From positions 1 through 14,901 of the forward strand of contig CAJKQK010000048.1 of the NCBI GenBank assembly GCA_905202055.1: 14,901 nt of DNA. Reading direction: 5' to 3'. The stretch's first letter is position 1, and every line of letters begins with the position of its first letter. The stretch comes from an uncultured Oxalobacter sp. (GTDB lineage: Bacteria > Pseudomonadota > Gammaproteobacteria > Burkholderiales > Burkholderiaceae_D). The position numbers were made by a program, and so were the translations under genes. Below, piece after piece: positions 12,480 to 14,901 of the stretch. The notes beneath the pieces were generated by a model. It saw only the letters and a list, made by a program, of their open reading frames with translations, was not told the origin of the DNA and searched no databases.

Positions 12480-13562
12480 ATGAAACCATCAATGCTGGCC
12501 AGACTGGAGCAGCTGGCAAACCGCCTGACAGAAATCGATGAATTGCTGATGCAACCCGATGTGGCGTCTGATCAGGACAATTACCGGAAACTCTCCAAAG
12601 AACACGCCGAACTGGGACCTGTCGTGGCCTTGTACAATGATTTTGTTCAGGTTCAGCGGGATGTGGAGGCAGCGCAGGAAATGCTGGCCGATCCTGAAAT
12701 GAAGGAATTCGCACAGGAAGAGATATCGGCGGCGGAAGGAAAGATGACGGCGATCGAGGATAATTTGCAGCTCATGCTTTTGCCGAAAGACCCCAATGAC
12801 GACAAGAATATTTTTCTTGAAATCCGTGCCGGGACGGGCGGGGATGAATCGGCCCTGTTCGCAGCAGACCTGCTCCGTATGTACACCCGTTTTGCCGAAA
12901 AGAACCGCTGGAAGGTCGAGATCGTTTCAGCGTCTGAATCGGAACTGGGCGGTTATCGTGAAGTGATCGTTCGCCTGATCGGCAACGACGTTTATTCAAG
13001 ATTGAAATTCGAATCGGGCGGCCATCGTGTACAGCGTGTTCCGGTGACGGAAACGCAGGGACGTATCCATACGTCGGCCTGTACGGTTGCCGTGATGCCG
13101 GAGGCGGATGACGTCAGTGACGTACACATCAATCCTGCCGATATCCGGATCGACACTTTCCGGGCTTCCGGTGCGGGCGGGCAGCATATCAACAAGACGG
13201 ATTCGGCGATCCGGATCACACATTTTCCCACGGGGATCGTTGTCGAGTGCCAGGATGACCGCAGCCAGCACAAGAACAAGGCCCAGGCCATGCAGGTTCT
13301 TGCCGCGCGCATCAAGGACAGGCAGATGCAGGAACAGCATGCGAAGGAAGCGGCCACCCGCAAAAGCCTGATCGGTTCGGGAGACCGCAGTGAACGTATC
13401 CGGACTTACAATTACCCGCAGGGACGCGTTACCGACCATCGCATCAATCTGACTCTGTACAAGCTCGAGTTCATTATGGACGGGGATATGGATGAACTGG
13501 TGAATGCGCTGGCGGCGGAACATCGTGCCGAGCTGCTGGCGGAGATGGCGGAAGGCGCCTGA
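12480..13562 (+). CDS. prfA: Peptide chain release factor 1
   Basis: A 360-residue RF1, which reads UAA and UAG in the ribosomal A site and triggers peptide release. The stop-codon-reading tripeptide is PVT (188-190), the RF1-type P-x-T, and the catalytic GGQ is at 233-235 in SGAGGQHINKTD. Both fall at the same numbers as in E. coli RF1, which also has 360 residues and begins MKPS. I therefore place the start at ATG 12480; an ATG two codons earlier (12474) is closer to a GGAG and equally possible. The frame is open further upstream, but that extension is not family-like. Q235 is the residue methylated by PrmC, encoded two genes downstream; dsbB lies between them. Confidence 0.98.
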   Translation: MKPSMLARLEQLANRLTEIDELLMQPDVASDQDNYRKLSKEHAELGPVVALYNDFVQVQRDVEAAQEMLADPEMKEFAQEEISAAEGKMTAIEDNLQLMLLPKDPNDDKNIFLEIRAGTGGDESALFAADLLRMYTRFAEKNRWKVEIVSASESELGGYREVIVRLIGNDVYSRLKFESGGHRVQRVPVTETQGRIHTSACTVAVMPEADDVSDVHINPADIRIDTFRASGAGGQHINKTDSAIRITHFPTGIVVECQDDRSQHKNKAQAMQVLAARIKDRQMQEQHAKEAATRKSLIGSGDRSERIRTYNYPQGRVTDHRINLTLYKLEFIMDGDMDELVNALAAEHRAELLAEMAEGA

Positions 13563-13617
13563 TTTTTGCCTGAAATCAAGCTCTTTTGACTTATTTGAAA
13601 AAAAGCGGACGAAGCGG

Positions 13618-13646
13618 TTGCCCGGTCATGCATTGGGTAGTATAAG
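13618..13646 (+). promoter_or_regulatory. Candidate promoter in front of dsbB
   Basis: TTGCCC (13618-13623, 4 of 6) and TATAAG (13641-13646, 5 of 6) are separated by exactly 17 bases. The predicted start is about 13653, next to the dsbB ATGs at 13654 and 13657, so the message would be nearly leaderless. The absence of a Shine-Dalgarno there agrees with this but does not prove it. Confidence 0.4.
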
Positions 13647-13653
13647 TCTGATC

Positions 13654-14118
13654 ATGATGAGATCCCGACATATTTTCATTGCCATTTCTTTTCTGTGCAT
13701 CGGATTCATTCTGTTTGCGCTTTATCTCCAGCTTGTCTGGAAGGTACTGCCGTGTCCGATGTGCGTCTTGCAACGCTATGCCTTTCTTGGTGTGGCCATC
13801 TGCTGTGTGGCGGGATTGCTGGCGAAAAAATTGCGTTTTACCGCTTTTCTCGCGTTTATTGTTTCCCTGATCGGAATGGGGCTGGCGATTTACCAGTTAT
13901 GGGTTGTCAATCATCCGGATATCCAGTGCGGTCGCGATCCACTGGAACAGGCAATCAATAATTTGTGGACAGCGAAGGCAATGCCGGTTCTCTTTCGCTC
14001 CGAAAGCCTTTGCAGCGATTTTGTGGAGCCGATTATCGGCCTGACGCCGCCGCAATGGTCGCTTGTCTGGTTCTTTATCTTTGCCGTAGTCTTTGTCCGG
14101 ATCATGCGCAAGGGATAA
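13654..14118 (+). CDS. dsbB: Quinone-dependent disulfide bond formation protein DsbB
   Basis: A 154-residue inner-membrane protein with four predicted helices that reoxidises DsbA and passes electrons to quinone. The first redox pair is CPMC (C34, C37), directly followed by the conserved QRYAF with the quinone-contacting arginine R41. The second periplasmic pair is C92 and C120, on a loop beginning HPDIQCGRDPLE. Helices lie at about 7-28, 43-57, 62-83 and 135-150. The reading frame continues upstream, but ATG 13654 (or ATG 13657) starts the protein just before the first helix. It sits between prfA and prmC, 91 bases after prfA and 6 bases before prmC, with a candidate promoter of its own. Exported products with paired cysteines in this window (5702-6166, 8989-9444) are the kind of substrate the Dsb pathway serves. 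Confidence 0.95.
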   Translation: MMRSRHIFIAISFLCIGFILFALYLQLVWKVLPCPMCVLQRYAFLGVAICCVAGLLAKKLRFTAFLAFIVSLIGMGLAIYQLWVVNHPDIQCGRDPLEQAINNLWTAKAMPVLFRSESLCSDFVEPIIGLTPPQWSLVWFFIFAVVFVRIMRKG

Positions 14119-14124
14119 TGTTTT

Positions 14125-14901
14125 ATGTCTTCCGAAATTCCTGCCGCGAACGCTGAACATATGCCCGACATTGAAGCGGGCATGACGGTCCGGTCGCTTT
14201 TTTCCATTGTGCCGCTCGATCCGCTGGAATTGAGAATTCTGCTGGAACATGCCATCGGTTTTTCACGGGTCAAACTGATTACCCATTCGGATCACCTCTT
14301 GACTCCCGAACAGTCGAAAGCCCTCTCTGACGTTGTTTCAAGACGGATGAAAGGGGAACCGGTTGCCTACATCACGGGAAGGCGCGAATTTTTCGGCTTG
14401 TCTTTCGCCGTCAGCCCGGACGTCCTGATTCCACGGCCCGAGACTGAATTGCTGGTCGAGCTGGCTCTGGAACGGCTGCCCGATGGCGGGAAAGTCGTGG
14501 ATATGGGAACGGGGTCTGGAGCGATAGCGATTGCCATTGCCAGCGAGCGGCCGGATGCATATGTCTTTGCGACGGATATCTCGGACAGGGCACTGAATAT
14601 GGCGACACATAATGCGCTGGCTTTATTGAAAGGAAAGCAGACTGTCCGGTTCAGTGCGGGAAGCTGGTTCGATGCCCTGGGAAACAGGAATGAAACCTTC
14701 GATGTGATTGTGTCCAATCCGCCTTATATCGATTCGACGGACGATCATCTTCAAAAAGGGGATTTGCGTTTTGAACCGGTTGGCGCATTGACGGATCGTG
14801 CTGACGGTTTGTCTGCCTTGCGGATTCTGGTCTCAGGCGCTCCCGGTTTTTTGAATGAAAACGGCTGGCTGCTGATGGAACACGGTTATGATCAGTCAGA
14901 A
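14125..14901 (+). CDS. prmC: Release factor glutamine N5-methyltransferase, 3' truncated by the window
   Basis: The frame opens at ATG 14125, 6 bases after the dsbB stop, with AAGGGA (14110-14115) as a Shine-Dalgarno at 9-base spacing, and runs off the right edge after 259 codons. About 20 residues are missing compared with the roughly 280 of the family. PrmC uses S-adenosylmethionine to methylate the GGQ glutamine of release factors 1 and 2. Visible are the N-terminal helical release-factor-binding domain, YITGRREFFGLSFAVSPDVL (82-101) with IPRPETELLV following, the SAM loop DMGTGSG (126-132), the acidic strand end ATDIS (149-153) and the catalytic NPPY (198-201). Its substrate RF1 is encoded by prfA two genes upstream. 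Later ATGs at codons 13 and 20 exist but lack the ribosome-binding site. Confidence 0.97.
   Translation, partial: MSSEIPAANAEHMPDIEAGMTVRSLFSIVPLDPLELRILLEHAIGFSRVKLITHSDHLLTPEQSKALSDVVSRRMKGEPVAYITGRREFFGLSFAVSPDVLIPRPETELLVELALERLPDGGKVVDMGTGSGAIAIAIASERPDAYVFATDISDRALNMATHNALALLKGKQTVRFSAGSWFDALGNRNETFDVIVSNPPYIDSTDDHLQKGDLRFEPVGALTDRADGLSALRILVSGAPGFLNENGWLLMEHGYDQSE

Overview
The window is a piece of a proteobacterial chromosome, most likely from Betaproteobacteria (Burkholderiales). An Oxalobacteraceae or Oxalobacter-like source is my best guess. This rests on the style of the housekeeping proteins (MiaA, MutL, RF1, DsbB, PrmC), the homospermidine synthase and the two tRNAs. It is inference from recognition, not from a search. 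No transposase, integrase, CRISPR array or rRNA is visible.

The left part (about 1-4200) is visibly AT-rich and envelope-related. It holds the 3' end of a metallophosphoesterase gene, a full-length msbA-type lipid A exporter on the plus strand, and a lone family-2 glycosyltransferase on the minus strand with a C-terminal membrane anchor. Two non-coding stretches of about 400 bases flank the glycosyltransferase; the right one contains a possible decayed reading frame. The segment ends at a strong symmetric terminator next to tRNA-Phe(GAA) and tRNA-Met(CAT), which are transcribed leftward from one good sigma70 promoter.

The middle part (4500-8100, minus strand) carries RNA and DNA maintenance genes. 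mutL is followed by a small exported protein of unknown function, then a bidirectional terminator, then miaA with its own candidate promoter. Divergent from mutL is a tight plus-strand operon: dedA, a small lipoprotein and a GNAT acetyltransferase, with stop and start codons overlapping. It ends at a 15-bp perfect terminator shared with the converging homospermidine synthase gene.

The right part (10000-14901) holds homospermidine synthase (minus, probably TTG-initiated). Diverging from it is an OmpR-type regulator whose receiver domain has lost the phospho-acceptor aspartate and the other canonical residues. Next come prfA (RF1), dsbB (disulfide oxidoreductase) and the truncated prmC, whose product methylates the GGQ glutamine of RF1. 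dsbB lies between prfA and prmC. No wholly new multi-gene system is evident. The observations most worth following are the aspartate-less regulator with its palindromic intergenic region, the dedA-lipoprotein-GNAT operon, the exported protein coupled to mutL, and the dsbB insertion.
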